From NCBI GenBank assembly GCA_046349775.1, contig JAXMBS010000019.1, positions 1 through 64,000 on the forward strand: a stretch of 64,000 nucleotides of DNA, given 5' to 3'. The position numbers were made by a program, and so were the translations under genes. Shown here piece after piece: positions 25,652 to 35,099 of this stretch; position 1 is the stretch's first letter; the number at the start of each line of letters is the position of its first letter. This DNA comes from JAEUIG01 sp046349775 (GTDB lineage: Bacteria; Planctomycetota; Planctomycetia; Planctomycetales; Planctomycetaceae). Below the pieces are notes generated by a model that saw only the letters and a program-made list of their open reading frames with translations, ran no database searches and had not been told where the DNA came from.

Positions 25652-26452
25652 CTATCCGCCATCCGTCTTGAGCGGCGGCGGCTTCAGGCCCATCGCCTCC
25701 AGCAGGAGCAGCATATCGTCCCAGACAGGGCGCTTGGCGGCCGGGTTCCTCAGCAAATAGCTGGGGTGATAGGTGCACAGCACCTTGGCACTGCCGTGCG
25801 AATACCAGCGTTGCCGCATCTTGCCGATCGAGTCTGTGACGCCGAGCAGGTTTTGCGCGGCACATGATCCCCAGCAGACGATGTACTCCGGCTGGATGAT
25901 GCTAATCTGGCCGTCGAGATACTCCCGGCAATTCGCGGCTTCGGCGGGCAACGGAGTGCGGTTCTCGGGCGGCCGGCAGCGGAGGATGTTACAGATATAG
26001 ATTTCCTCGCGTTGCCAGCCGCAGGCGGCGATGATCCGATTGAGCAACTGGCCGGCGCGGCCGACAAACGGCTCCCCCTGGCGGTCTTCGTCGGCGCCCG
26101 GCGCTTCGCCGACAAACATCACGCGCGCGTGCGGATTGCCAACGCCGAAGACCGTCTGTTTGCGAGTCCGCGCCAGCTCTTCACAGCGCGTGCATGTCGC
26201 GACGCGTTCGGCCAGCGCACACAACGCTGAGCGGCGATCGCCTGAATCGATGCGCACCGGCAAGTCCTTCGACAGTGGTATGACATTCGGGGAGGCAGGC
26301 TTCGTGCCGGGGCCGGCGGTATGGACGCTGTGCAGGCGTGACGGCGGGGCGGATTCCGGTGCGGCCAGATGTGAGACCAGCCGCGTGCCAGCTTTCCAGC
26401 ATCTGTACGGCGGCGCGACGAGTACGGCGGGCGACATCGGACATGCGGCCAA
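25652..26452 (-). CDS. Type 4 (family 4) uracil-DNA glycosylase
   Basis: 266 residues. An N-terminal extension of about 85 residues leads into the iron-sulfur UDG: CTRCEELARTRKQ (first two cluster cysteines), VMFVGEAPGADED (motif A), CNILRCRPPENR, EAANC, and the motif B HPSYLLRNP. Such enzymes remove uracil from DNA as the first step of base excision repair. The extension is Pro/Ser-rich and has no domain. Single gene on the minus strand. Confidence 0.92.
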   Translation of the reverse strand: MAACPMSPAVLVAPPYRCWKAGTRLVSHLAAPESAPPSRLHSVHTAGPGTKPASPNVIPLSKDLPVRIDSGDRRSALCALAERVATCTRCEELARTRKQTVFGVGNPHARVMFVGEAPGADEDRQGEPFVGRAGQLLNRIIAACGWQREEIYICNILRCRPPENRTPLPAEAANCREYLDGQISIIQPEYIVCWGSCAAQNLLGVTDSIGKMRQRWYSHGSAKVLCTYHPSYLLRNPAAKRPVWDDMLLLLEAMGLKPPPLKTDGG

Positions 26453-26676
26453 CTTAGCAGCCGCTCCGCCGCCGCGCCAAACCTGCCGCTGCGAACGTCA
26501 CAATGCGAGGGCGATCCCAATGTCTCGGGAGAGCCATACTGTCGGCAAACTGTGCAACGTCGGTCGGCGGCAGCAGAGCGGCCTTTCGTCGTGCCATCGA
26601 CCACCCGCCGGTTCGTCACGGTATGCTCACGCCAGCAACCCCTGCGTTCCTTCCGCACCCGCTCTGGAGTCGCTCT

Positions 26677-27741
26677 ATGCTCCCGATTCGTTCCCTGTTC
26701 GTCGCTGCGATGGCTGTCATCGCGCTGCAACTCACTGCAGTTTCGTTACACGCTGGATCCGCAGACGGGCGGCTCGATTTTTATTTCATCGATGTGGAAG
26801 GGGGCGCAGCGACACTGATCGTCACGCCGACCGGCGAATCGATCCTGATCGACTCGGGCTATCCTGACAACCAGGGGCGTGACCTGAACCGGATTCTGCA
26901 CGTGGTGCGCAACGTTGCCGAGTTGAAAGGCATTGACCATGCGGCCGTGACGCACTGGCACCGCGACCACTACGGGAATCACGCGGCGCTGGCGGCCGAG
27001 ATCAAGATCGGCGACTTCTACGACCGCGGGATCCCGGACACCCTGGCGGACGACCCGGAATTCGCCGCGCGGATCGCTGACTACCGCCGGGCGGCGCAGA
27101 ACCAGTCGCGCACGCTGCATGCCGGGGACTCGTTCGATCTCGAGTCCCCGCTGACGCCGCTGAACATCCGCGTGGCGACAGCGGACCGTCAGGTCATGCC
27201 GAACACCGGCCGACCCAATCCGTACGCGGATCGCAACGTGCCGCAGGCTGAGGACAAGAGCGACAACGCCGCCAGCTTGAGCCTGTTGATCACGTTCGGC
27301 AGGTTCAAATTCCTGTGCTGCGGCGATTTGACCTGGAACGTTGAGGGGCAGCTCGTGACGCCGAACAACCCGCTGGGCCAGGTCGACCTGTTCATGGTGA
27401 CGCACCACGGGCTGGAGGTCAGCAATAATCCGGCGCTGGTGCTGGCGATCGACCCGGTGGTGGCCGTGATGTGCAACGGGCCGACGAAGGGGGGACACGC
27501 CCAGACGCAGGCGACGCTCCGCGAGGTCAAGTCGCTCAAGGCCTTGTACCAGTTGCACCGCAACGTCGCGCTCACCGCCGACCAGCAGACTCCGGCGGAA
27601 TTCATCGCCAACAGCGGCGACACGGCTGGCTGCGAAGGGGTGTGGGTCAAGGCCTCGGTGGCGGCGGATGGCAACAGCTACACGGTGCAGATCGGCGAGA
27701 AAGGGGAGCCGAAGACGTACCAGACCCGGAAGGAGGGCTGA
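26677..27741 (+). CDS. Secreted metallo-beta-lactamase-fold hydrolase (ComEC C-terminal-like)
   Basis: ATG 26677 begins a good signal peptide (MLPIRSLFVAAMAVIALQLT, cleavage after LHA); the longer frame to 26503 is rejected. The fold starts with LDFYFIDVEGGAATLIVTPT, then ILIDSGYP, the metal motif THWHRDHYGNH, CCGDLTWNVEG and MVTHHG. This resembles ComEC-type competence hydrolase domains but lacks membrane segments. The substrate is unknown. A large hairpin repeat follows the gene. Confidence 0.8.
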   Translation: MLPIRSLFVAAMAVIALQLTAVSLHAGSADGRLDFYFIDVEGGAATLIVTPTGESILIDSGYPDNQGRDLNRILHVVRNVAELKGIDHAAVTHWHRDHYGNHAALAAEIKIGDFYDRGIPDTLADDPEFAARIADYRRAAQNQSRTLHAGDSFDLESPLTPLNIRVATADRQVMPNTGRPNPYADRNVPQAEDKSDNAASLSLLITFGRFKFLCCGDLTWNVEGQLVTPNNPLGQVDLFMVTHHGLEVSNNPALVLAIDPVVAVMCNGPTKGGHAQTQATLREVKSLKALYQLHRNVALTADQQTPAEFIANSGDTAGCEGVWVKASVAADGNSYTVQIGEKGEPKTYQTRKEG

Positions 27742-27783
27742 GCGCCACTCGCGTCGCCCGTAATTGCAGCAAATCCGCTGTGC

Positions 27784-27855
27784 GTGCCACTGGCTTCGCC
27801 AGTGTCGAGCGGAAGTGGACATCCACTGAGGCGTCACTGGCGGAGCCAGTGGCAC
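27784..27855. repeat. Large intergenic palindrome with self-pairing arms
   Basis: Arms of 21 bp, GTGCCACTGGCTTCGCCAGTG (27784-27804) and CACTGGCGGAGCCAGTGGCA (27835-27854), pair over 20 of 21 positions, and each arm is itself a hairpin (CACTGGC/GCCAGTG). This type of repeat is common between planctomycete genes. It may cap the convergent transcripts. Confidence 0.7.
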
Positions 27856-27892
27856 CTGCAGTATCTGGACCGTCCAGTTACTCCGGCGCACG

Positions 27893-27920
27893 AAAAAAGG
27901 CGCTCCCTTGCGGGAGCGCC
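27893..27920 (-). terminator. Intrinsic terminator of the YHS-like gene
   Basis: On the minus strand a 9-bp stem (GGCGCTCCC/GGGAGCGCC, 4-nt loop) is followed by six T residues. It lies about 30 bp past the stop at 27949. Confidence 0.85.
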
Positions 27921-27948
27921 TGCGTGTGAATCTCGCGACTTCGGCAAA

Positions 27949-28392
27949 TCACTTCTTCTTCGCGGCTTCGAAGCCCTTGCCGAAAGCAGTGTCGTTGAAC
28001 ACCATCTCGAGCTGCTCGTTGCCGGTCTTGGCTTCGACCTTGCCCTTGCAGTTGTTGCAGCAGAAGCAGACCTTCGTGCCGCTGACGTCAATCGCGGTTT
28101 CCGTGTTCAGCTTGCCGCCGCTGAGCGGGCACTTCGTTTCCTTGTACTGTCCGGTGACGACCAACTGCTGATTCGCCTTTGCGGCGAACTTGGCCGTGTC
28201 CTTCTTGAAGGCGTCCGGGCAACCGCCGCAGCAGAGGTAGACCTTGCCCCCCTTGTAATCGACCGTCTTGTCGCCAACGGCCGCTTTCCCCGACACGGGG
28301 CACTTGCCGAATTCTTCCTTCTTCTCTTCGGCGCCGATCGCCGCGAACGCCAGCAACGCAACAGCAAACAGCCCGAGGCAAGCCTTCTTCAT
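27949..28392 (-). CDS. Secreted metal-binding protein with two YHS/TRASH-like motifs
   Basis: ATG 28392 gives a signal peptide (MKKACLGLFAVALLAFAAIG). Two similar modules follow: KCPVSGKA...VYLCCGGCPDAF and KCPLSGGKL...VCFCCNNCKGK. Each has a single Cys, then a CC-x2-C group, as in YHS and TRASH heavy-metal domains. The 147-residue protein probably binds copper or another soft metal in the periplasm. A clean terminator follows. Confidence 0.75.
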   Translation of the reverse strand: MKKACLGLFAVALLAFAAIGAEEKKEEFGKCPVSGKAAVGDKTVDYKGGKVYLCCGGCPDAFKKDTAKFAAKANQQLVVTGQYKETKCPLSGGKLNTETAIDVSGTKVCFCCNNCKGKVEAKTGNEQLEMVFNDTAFGKGFEAAKKK

Positions 28393-28600
28393 AGATGAAC
28401 TCCTGGGGTGGTATCGGGGACAAATGCCACGGCCGGTCAATCGCCAAGATCTGCCGGTGCCGGGACTCATCAGTCGGAACTTGCGCATACTCTAGCCAGA
28501 CCCTCCCGCTCCCGCAATGGTGTGAGTCGCTTTTCCCCGGATTCTCACACGGCTACGATGCCCCCCGTCCCGCGACACTCACCTGAGGAGTACCCCGTTG

Positions 28601-30490
28601 ATGCGCGCCCTGCGTCCCCTTCCGCTCGTGGCTGCCTGCCTGTTCGTTTCCGCGGCTGTTGCGGCTGAGCCGAAGCTCACCGACGCCGAGAAGCATGCCG
28701 GCTGGAGGCTGATCTTTGACGGCAAGACCACCAGCGGCTGGCGGAACTTCAAGAAGGATGCGATCGGCAGCGGCTGGAGCGTGAAGGACGGCGCACTGAC
28801 CCGGACTGGCGATGGCGCCGGCAATATCGTCAGCCAGGAGGAATTCGACAATTTCGAACTGTCGATCGAATACAAGATCGTCCCCGAAGGGAACAGCGGA
28901 CTCGGGTTCCACGTGACGGAGGACGGGAACGACCCCTGGTACATCGGCCCGGAAGTGCAGATTCAGGATAATGTCAAAGGGCACGATCCGCAGAAGTCCG
29001 GCTGGCTGTACGGGCTGTACAAGCCGGGGATGGACCCGGCCACCGGCGAAACGATCGACGCCACGCGCCCGGCCGGGGAATGGAACCACGTGCAGTTGCG
29101 GGTCACCAAGGAGGGCTGCGAGATCAACATGAACGGCATCCGCTACGCGCAGTTCAAGATCGGCGACGCCGACTGGAACCGCCGCGTCGCTGCGAGCAAG
29201 TTTGCAAAGAGCGCGCTGTTCGGAAAGTCCGGCAAAGGGCACATCGTCCTGCAGGACCACGGGCACGAAGTGGCTTATCGCAATATCAAGGTCCGCGTCC
29301 TGCCGCCGGATGGCGCCGCGCCGAACCCGGTGACCGGCAAACTGGCGCTGAAGCCGCAACTGGCGTTTATGAACCTCGAATGGGCTGGCTGGGAACCAGT
29401 CAACGAGCGCGGATTGGCCACGGCGTTCCGGCCGGTGGCCCTGACGCACGCCGGCGACGGGTCGAACCGGATCTTCGTCGGCGATGAATGGGGCGTGGTC
29501 TACGCCTTTGAGAACCGGCCGGACGTGACCGAGTCGAAGGTCTTTCTCGATCTCCGCGACCGTGTGAAGTACACCGACAACGAAAACGAAGAGGGGCTGC
29601 TGGGCCTCGCGTTCCATCCGAAGTACAAGGAAAACGGTGAGTTCTTCGTCTACTACTCGACGCGCGCCGCCGAACACACCACAGTGGTCTCGCGGTTCAA
29701 GGTTTCCAGGACCGATCCGAATCGAGCCGATCCCGGGTCCGAAGAAGAACTCCTGCGGATCCCGGCGCCGTTCTGGAATCACAAGGGGGGCACGATCTGC
29801 TTCGGCCCGGACGGTTGTCTGTATGTCGGCATGGGAGACGGCGGCGCCGCGAACGACCCTTACGGCAACGGTCAGAACCTCGAAACCTGGCTGGGCAAGA
29901 TCCTGCGGGTCGACGTCGATCACCGGGCAAACGGCAAGACGTACGCGATTCCGGGCGACAATCCGTTCGCGTCGACCGCGAACAAAGCGCTGCCCGAGAT
30001 TTATGCCTACGGCTTCCGCAACATCTGGCGGATGGCGTTCGACCGCGCGACCGGCGCGCTGTGGATTGCGGACGTCGGACAGAACCTGTGGGAAGAGATT
30101 GACATTGGCAAGGCCGGGGGCAACTACGGCTGGGCGGTCCGCGAAGGGACGCATCCGTTTGGCTCCAAAGGCAGCGACGCGAGCCCGGACCTCATCGAAC
30201 CGATCTGGGAATACGATCACCAGGTCGGCAAATCGATCACCGGCGGCATTGTGTACCGCGGCAAGCAGCATCCGGAACTGGTTGGTAAATACATCTATGC
30301 CGACTTCGTGTCCGGAAAAATCTGGGCGCTGAAGTACGACGAAGCGGCCGGCAAGGTCGTCTCCAACGAAGAGATTCCGTCCGAGCCGGGGACCGCCATC
30401 ATCAACATCAGCGACGACGAACAGGGGGAATTGTACTTCACGGTCGTGTCCTCGACCGGGAAGGGGATCTACACGATCGTCGCAGAGTGA
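28601..30490 (+). CDS. DUF1080 domain fused to glucose/sorbosone dehydrogenase-type propeller
   Basis: ATG 28601 with AGGAG nearby and a signal peptide ending in VAAEP. Residues about 30-245 are a DUF1080 (3-keto-disaccharide hydrolase-like) beta-sandwich: GWRLIFDGKTTSGWRNF, YIGPEVQIQDN, GEWNHVQL. Residues about 270-630 are a PQQ-type propeller: GLLGLAFHPKYKENGEFFVY, CLYVGMGDGGAANDP, YGFRNIWRMAFD, GGIVYRGKQHPEL. The protein is probably periplasmic and acts on sugars. The fusion is known in planctomycetes and verrucomicrobia. Intact. Confidence 0.88.
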   Translation: MRALRPLPLVAACLFVSAAVAAEPKLTDAEKHAGWRLIFDGKTTSGWRNFKKDAIGSGWSVKDGALTRTGDGAGNIVSQEEFDNFELSIEYKIVPEGNSGLGFHVTEDGNDPWYIGPEVQIQDNVKGHDPQKSGWLYGLYKPGMDPATGETIDATRPAGEWNHVQLRVTKEGCEINMNGIRYAQFKIGDADWNRRVAASKFAKSALFGKSGKGHIVLQDHGHEVAYRNIKVRVLPPDGAAPNPVTGKLALKPQLAFMNLEWAGWEPVNERGLATAFRPVALTHAGDGSNRIFVGDEWGVVYAFENRPDVTESKVFLDLRDRVKYTDNENEEGLLGLAFHPKYKENGEFFVYYSTRAAEHTTVVSRFKVSRTDPNRADPGSEEELLRIPAPFWNHKGGTICFGPDGCLYVGMGDGGAANDPYGNGQNLETWLGKILRVDVDHRANGKTYAIPGDNPFASTANKALPEIYAYGFRNIWRMAFDRATGALWIADVGQNLWEEIDIGKAGGNYGWAVREGTHPFGSKGSDASPDLIEPIWEYDHQVGKSITGGIVYRGKQHPELVGKYIYADFVSGKIWALKYDEAAGKVVSNEEIPSEPGTAIINISDDEQGELYFTVVSSTGKGIYTIVAE

Positions 30491-30595
30491 CGGGCGACGG
30501 CCGAAAGTGGAATGGAAATCGCGAAGCCGTCAGCGAACGTCGCTGGCAGCTTCACGGCGGGTGTCACAGCCGCCGTTCAAGGAATGAGATGATCG

Positions 30596-31099
30596 GTGAA
30601 GCCGCTCAGTTCTCCGCTGATTTCCTTTGATCTCGACGACACGCTGATCTGCTACCAGCCGACGACGCCGCGGGAACCGAATCGCGTTCCCCGGCTGTTG
30701 CGCCCCTGGTTCAAGGAACCAGTTCGCGCCGGGACGACGAACCTCATGCGGACGCTCGTGGCCGAGGGCTGGCGGATTGCCATCTACACAACCTCGCACC
30801 GTTCTCGCGGGGCCATCAGAGGACTGCTGCGGTACTACGGTGTGCGTCCGGCGCTGCTGGTCAACCAGGTTGAGCACGAGCGCGCGCTGGCTCGACAGGG
30901 ATGCCCACGCGGTCCGACCAAGTGGCCGTCGCTGTTCGGCATCCGGCTGCATGTTGACGATTCCGAAGGTGTCCTGTTGGAAGGACGCCAGTTCGGTTTC
31001 GAGGTTGTCGTCGTCCGACCGGACGATCTGCAGTGGGCCGATGTTGTCCTCGATGCGGCCCGCGCCGTGTCGCGAAGAGCGGGCTCGACAGCAGTATGA
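30596..31099 (+). CDS. HAD-superfamily hydrolase
   Basis: 167 residues from GTG 30596. Motif I is SFDLDDTLI (nucleophile and acid Asp), motif II is IAIYTTSHRS, and the C-terminal acidic motif is LHVDDSEG. It has a minimal cap, consistent with a small phosphatase or a structural HAD protein. The substrate is not predictable. It stands alone between DUF1080-dehydrogenase and a convergent lactamase-fold gene. Confidence 0.75.
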   Translation: MKPLSSPLISFDLDDTLICYQPTTPREPNRVPRLLRPWFKEPVRAGTTNLMRTLVAEGWRIAIYTTSHRSRGAIRGLLRYYGVRPALLVNQVEHERALARQGCPRGPTKWPSLFGIRLHVDDSEGVLLEGRQFGFEVVVVRPDDLQWADVVLDAARAVSRRAGSTAV

Positions 31100-31246
31100 G
31101 ACTCGGTGAGATTGTTGCCGGTGCAGCTTGCTCGCCTGCGGGCTCGCGGCGCTCACCTGGCGCGGACTCAGACCGTGGCTCTGCGCGGTTCTGACAGTGT
31201 CAGTGATGGCTCCGCTGAGGCCGCCAGCCAGCACCCTGTCACCGAA

Positions 31247-32236
31247 TTACGGCTTTGGCTTTGCGCGGGGGACCTTCTCCGGCGAGGCCGACTCTTTTTC
31301 GACGGCCGCCTCGAACTTCGCACGCTGCGCTGCAGCCCAGGTTCGGTAGCCTTCAGGATCGATCCACGCCTTGATCCCGTCGGTCTTGGCATGCTCCAGC
31401 CGCTCGAACAGTCCATAAACCTCGTTGTGCGGCATCAGCCAGATGTCCGGCTGCAGCGACTCCAGTGTGCGGAAGGTCCGTTCGAAGTCCTCCCGGATGC
31501 CTGGATACGACGGTTCGCGGACCAGCCGATAGCCGGGATTCACGCTCGTGCCGTTCGGAAATACCACTGTGTAGCGCCGGCCTCCCTCGGCAACGTTCAT
31601 CACGAACGTTGTCGACCCTCGCGTGTGACCGTTCGTCAGGAGCGCCGTCAGCGTCACGTCACCCAGTTGTACGGTATCGCCGTCGCTGATGACCTCATCC
31701 GCCGTCGCGGGATCGAAACCAAACTCGGGATACGACCCGTAGTGGAAGTCGGTTTTCCCGCCGGACTCGAACAACTCCTGTTCTTCTTTGATGCTGACCA
31801 CTTTCGCGCCGGACAGCTTTTTGAGATACGCATGGCCGCCGACGTGATCGACGTGGGCGTGGCCGATCAGCAGCCGCTTGATGTCTTCCGGCCGGAAGCC
31901 GAGTTTCCGGATGGACTCGGCAATCATTGGGCCAGAGCCGGGCATGCCCGTGTTCAAGACGATGTGGCCGTCAGAAGTCGTGATCAGAAACGCGCTCAGT
32001 CCCTGAGTGCCGACGAAGTAGATCGGACCGACGATCTTCGCCGGCTCGGCCGGTTCATCCCACTTGAGCGCCTTGCGTGCGACGTCGAGGAACTTCACCG
32101 GGTCGTTGGCCAACTCCTGCAAGTTGGGTTGTGTGACCGCTGCGGGGCGTTCCGGATCGGCGGCGGGAAGCACTGCGGACGCGCCTGCGAGCGATGCGAC
32201 AAGTACCGCAACCTGTAAGGTCGAGCGCTGATACAT
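31247..32236 (-). CDS. Secreted subclass B3-like metallo-beta-lactamase-fold hydrolase
   Basis: ATG 32236 with AGGAAA upstream and a signal peptide ending VLPAADP. Metal ligands: HAHVDH (HxHxDH), GHTRGSTT, and PHNEVY, the B3 layout. About 329 residues with a basic Lys/Pro tail. B3 relatives hydrolyse beta-lactams, but many environmental members have other substrates, so resistance is not claimed. Confidence 0.82.
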   Translation of the reverse strand: MYQRSTLQVAVLVASLAGASAVLPAADPERPAAVTQPNLQELANDPVKFLDVARKALKWDEPAEPAKIVGPIYFVGTQGLSAFLITTSDGHIVLNTGMPGSGPMIAESIRKLGFRPEDIKRLLIGHAHVDHVGGHAYLKKLSGAKVVSIKEEQELFESGGKTDFHYGSYPEFGFDPATADEVISDGDTVQLGDVTLTALLTNGHTRGSTTFVMNVAEGGRRYTVVFPNGTSVNPGYRLVREPSYPGIREDFERTFRTLESLQPDIWLMPHNEVYGLFERLEHAKTDGIKAWIDPEGYRTWAAAQRAKFEAAVEKESASPEKVPRAKPKP

Positions 32237-32368
32237 CGTTGGGTTTCCTTCACGACGAGCGGTGACAGTGGGTCGTGCACGGACGATCTGATGGGATGTT
32301 ACCGCATCGAATCGACGAATGCCTTCCATTGGCGAAGGTGTCGAGAGCCAGCCGTCCCGGCAATCGGA

Positions 32369-33277
32369 TTATGGATCCATGCGCCATTTGACGGACGCCT
32401 CCGCGGCGCCCCGGACGCCGATTCGCGCGCCGGGTTGTGCTTTCCGCAGAGCTGCGAGGGCCTCATCGGATGCGGACGTCTGATCCAGTGTGATGTGCTT
32501 CAGTCCGGGCAGCGCTTCCAGTTGCTGGACGTGCGCGTCAGACACGTCGGGCCCCATCAGCGTCCGCATGTTGAGCGACTTCACCTGTGCGATCGCGGCG
32601 GCGAGCTCCGGAGTGAACTGCCGGCCATCAATCACCAGCGACTGCAGCTTGGAGCCGGCAATGGCTGTCTGCAGCGCCGTACCGGTTATGCGCGTGCCGG
32701 CGACGTTGAGGACGCGGAGACGCTGGGGTCGCAAGGCTGCCAGACCGGCGTCGGTAATGTCGGATTGCATGAGGTTCACGTGGCCGACGTCAGGCAACCG
32801 GCCGACGACCTCGGCATCGGCGTCGGTCAGCGAAATGCCGGGGACGGACACGACGATCGGATCCTGATACGCCAGGATCCGCATTACGGCGTCACGGCTC
32901 AGTCGCGTACTCAGAATGTCGAGTTGACGAATCGTGACGTCACGCAGGTCGTCTTGTCCGGCCAGCCATGCGTCATCAAACTCCGTCCCCCGGAGAGCCA
33001 CGAGAGCGCCGTGCGGAGCGTTGAAGCCCGTCAATCGTGCCAGCGGATATTCGAGATACTCGGTCAGTCCCGGAACGACGAGTCTGCCGCCGCGCGCTTC
33101 GATGGCTGCAGCGATTCGCCACTGGCGGGTCAATGAGTGGTAGATCCAACCGCCGATCAATCCCAAGAGCGCGATGAGGACAAACAGCGTTACGAATCGC
33201 CTTCGCCAACTCAGGCGACGACCCGCAGATGGGGTCGGACGATTCGCCTCTTCACAAGGCAATGATTGGCTGCTCAT
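32369..33277 (-). CDS. Membrane-anchored LRR-like protein, paralogue 5 of 5
   Basis: ATG 33277 overlaps the preceding gene's stop (ATGA), which fixes the start; an upstream in-frame ATG at 33325 is discounted. A membrane helix lies at about 30-48, followed by EARGGRL, EFDDAWLAGQDDL, SDITDAGLAALRPQRLRVLN, GRQFTPELA, GPDVSDAHVQQLEA and QTSASDEALAAL. Same family and coupling style as the operon at 17.7-20.4 kb. Confidence 0.7.
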   Translation of the reverse strand: MSSQSLPCEEANRPTPSAGRRLSWRRRFVTLFVLIALLGLIGGWIYHSLTRQWRIAAAIEARGGRLVVPGLTEYLEYPLARLTGFNAPHGALVALRGTEFDDAWLAGQDDLRDVTIRQLDILSTRLSRDAVMRILAYQDPIVVSVPGISLTDADAEVVGRLPDVGHVNLMQSDITDAGLAALRPQRLRVLNVAGTRITGTALQTAIAGSKLQSLVIDGRQFTPELAAAIAQVKSLNMRTLMGPDVSDAHVQQLEALPGLKHITLDQTSASDEALAALRKAQPGARIGVRGAAEASVKWRMDP

Positions 33278-34128
33278 CAGCGGTGTCCGGGCTGAACCTG
33301 TTTCCGGTCGACATACAAGCCCCACTCCGGATGCGCTGTTCGTAGCGCCTGAAGCGCTTCAGGTGATACCGACGTCTCATCGAGCGTCAGTCCTCTCAGG
33401 CCGGGAATCAACTTGAGCAACTCCAGATGTTCATCGGTGATCTCAGGCCCGACCAGGTCAATGGACTGCAAGGTTGGCATTGTTCCCAGAAACTTCGCCA
33501 GCTCCGGCGTAAACTGGCGGCCATCGAGTCCGAGATACTTCAGAGGCAGGCCAGTGAGCCGTTTCTCCAAAGCCGCAGACGTCACCGGCGACTCAGCGAC
33601 ATTGAGGAGGAAGACGCTGAACAAGGGAATGTGTGAGAAGCCTTCGTCGGTCATCTCCGTGCCGCGCAGAACCAGAAAATGCAGCGAGATGTTGTTCGTT
33701 AACAGCTTGGCCTCGGCGTCGGAAAACGGCCCCCCGTTGATTCCGAGACAGTTGATTTCATGTTTCTGCAGCAGCCGGTGAATCGCGTCCCGGTTGATGC
33801 GCGTGCCCTCGATCGACAACTGATTGAACTCAATGGCCACGAAGTCGTCATGCGTGGCGAGCCAATGGTCGTCGAAGTCAGGACCCTGCAGAACGACAGT
33901 GCGTTCGACCCGCACAGGTACACGCAACACCGGCGCGAGGGTCCGTTCCACGATCGAGCCCGCATGGTATTCGCGATAGTCCCCCCCGGCCGCACGGATC
34001 TCGGCGATCAGCCGGCCTTTCGGTCCGCCATGCCAGATGACGGCGGCGACCAGCAGCGCAACGAGCCCGATCAGGCACAACAATCGCTTGCGCCAGTTTC
34101 GCGACCGAGGTTGGGATTCTGATGCCAC
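33277..34128 (-). CDS. Membrane-anchored LRR-like protein, paralogue 4 of 5
   Basis: 283 residues. Membrane helix at about 15-30, then RAAGGDYREY, DFDDHWLATHDDF, GTEMTDEGFSHIPLFSVFLLN, GRQFTPELA, GPEITDEHLELLKL and ETSVSPEALQAL. It is the most divergent of the five and the first gene of this two-gene unit. Function unknown. Confidence 0.7.
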   Translation of the reverse strand: MASESQPRSRNWRKRLLCLIGLVALLVAAVIWHGGPKGRLIAEIRAAGGDYREYHAGSIVERTLAPVLRVPVRVERTVVLQGPDFDDHWLATHDDFVAIEFNQLSIEGTRINRDAIHRLLQKHEINCLGINGGPFSDAEAKLLTNNISLHFLVLRGTEMTDEGFSHIPLFSVFLLNVAESPVTSAALEKRLTGLPLKYLGLDGRQFTPELAKFLGTMPTLQSIDLVGPEITDEHLELLKLIPGLRGLTLDETSVSPEALQALRTAHPEWGLYVDRKQVQPGHR

Positions 34129-34232
34129 CGCGGCGAGGCCCCCTCAAGCGAATCGCAGAACGGAACCGTTAGCCGCCAAGAATACGATTGCGGCGGGAAA
34201 CACGGTCGCACGAAAGCCAGCCTGCACAACAG

Positions 34233-35099
34233 TCACACCACCGCCGGCGCCGCCGCCAGCAGGAACCGCCGAGTACGGCCCAGGAGGCCGCTCTGCGCCG
34301 GCGCCAATCCATGTTGCGCTGCCAGTTCGTGGAACAGCCGGAGTCCGCGGCGCTCGGCCGAGCCCAGTTGGAAATGCAGGTTCTCGGTCAGGTAACGACA
34401 GGCGGTTTCCAGACGGAGCCCGAGCAACGGAGCCTCACGCTCGGCAATCCGCCCGGCCGCAGCAACGCCGGAATCCCGGGAGTCGCTGAGTGCCGCCGCC
34501 AGGCCCGGCCACCACTCGCTGTTGTGGCCGACCCACATCGCAAATACGAATGGCAGGCCGGTCCAGCGAAGCCATTCCTCCCCCAAATCCCAGGATTCTG
34601 AAAATTCCCGGCCGACGGGATGCATCGCGCGGTCGCCGATCAGCAACACGGCGTCGGCCGTGGTCTCGGAAATGGCGGCGCCCATCGGCAGTCGTTCCAG
34701 CCGGGGGGCGACGCCGAATCGCTCCGCGAGCATGATCCGGGCCAGGGCGGCGCTCGTGCGCGAACCGGCGTCGAGCGCGAGCGAGCGGACGTTGCCCGGC
34801 TTCACTCGGAAATACAGCTTGACGCTCAGCACCGGACCGCGGGAGGCCACGCAGGCGTCGGAGATAATTTCGTAGTCGGGGCCGCTGAACGCCTCGATCG
34901 AGGGGATCAGGGCGACGTTGAGTCGGCCGGCGGCGAGGTCGTCAGCCAGGCGGCTGGGGTAGTCGAGCAGCAACTCGGCACCCGGCAGACGATCGGCGAG
35001 GCCTTCGATCAGCGGCTTGGAGTTGAGGTAGCTGACCGCGCCGATCCGCAGAGCCGGTGCGGCGGACTCTTTTCGACGGGGCCGCTTGGAGTCGATCAT
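34233..35099 (-). CDS. mqnA: Chorismate dehydratase MqnA (futalosine menaquinone pathway)
   Basis: 288 residues with the MqnA/MqnD fold: RIGAVSYLNSKPLIEGL at the N-terminus, LIPSIEAF, LALDAGSRTSAALARI and VLLIGDRAM. MqnA dehydrates chorismate to 3-[(1-carboxyvinyl)oxy]benzoate, the first step of the futalosine route to menaquinone. No other mqn genes are in the window, as is often the case when these genes are scattered. The length is typical. Confidence 0.9.
   Translation of the reverse strand: MIDSKRPRRKESAAPALRIGAVSYLNSKPLIEGLADRLPGAELLLDYPSRLADDLAAGRLNVALIPSIEAFSGPDYEIISDACVASRGPVLSVKLYFRVKPGNVRSLALDAGSRTSAALARIMLAERFGVAPRLERLPMGAAISETTADAVLLIGDRAMHPVGREFSESWDLGEEWLRWTGLPFVFAMWVGHNSEWWPGLAAALSDSRDSGVAAAGRIAEREAPLLGLRLETACRYLTENLHFQLGSAERRGLRLFHELAAQHGLAPAQSGLLGRTRRFLLAAAPAVV

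Noticed and set aside
31247..32236. Calling a beta-lactam resistance gene
   Set aside because: The B3-like metal motif is present, but many environmental proteins with this fold have other substrates and nothing here shows beta-lactam activity.
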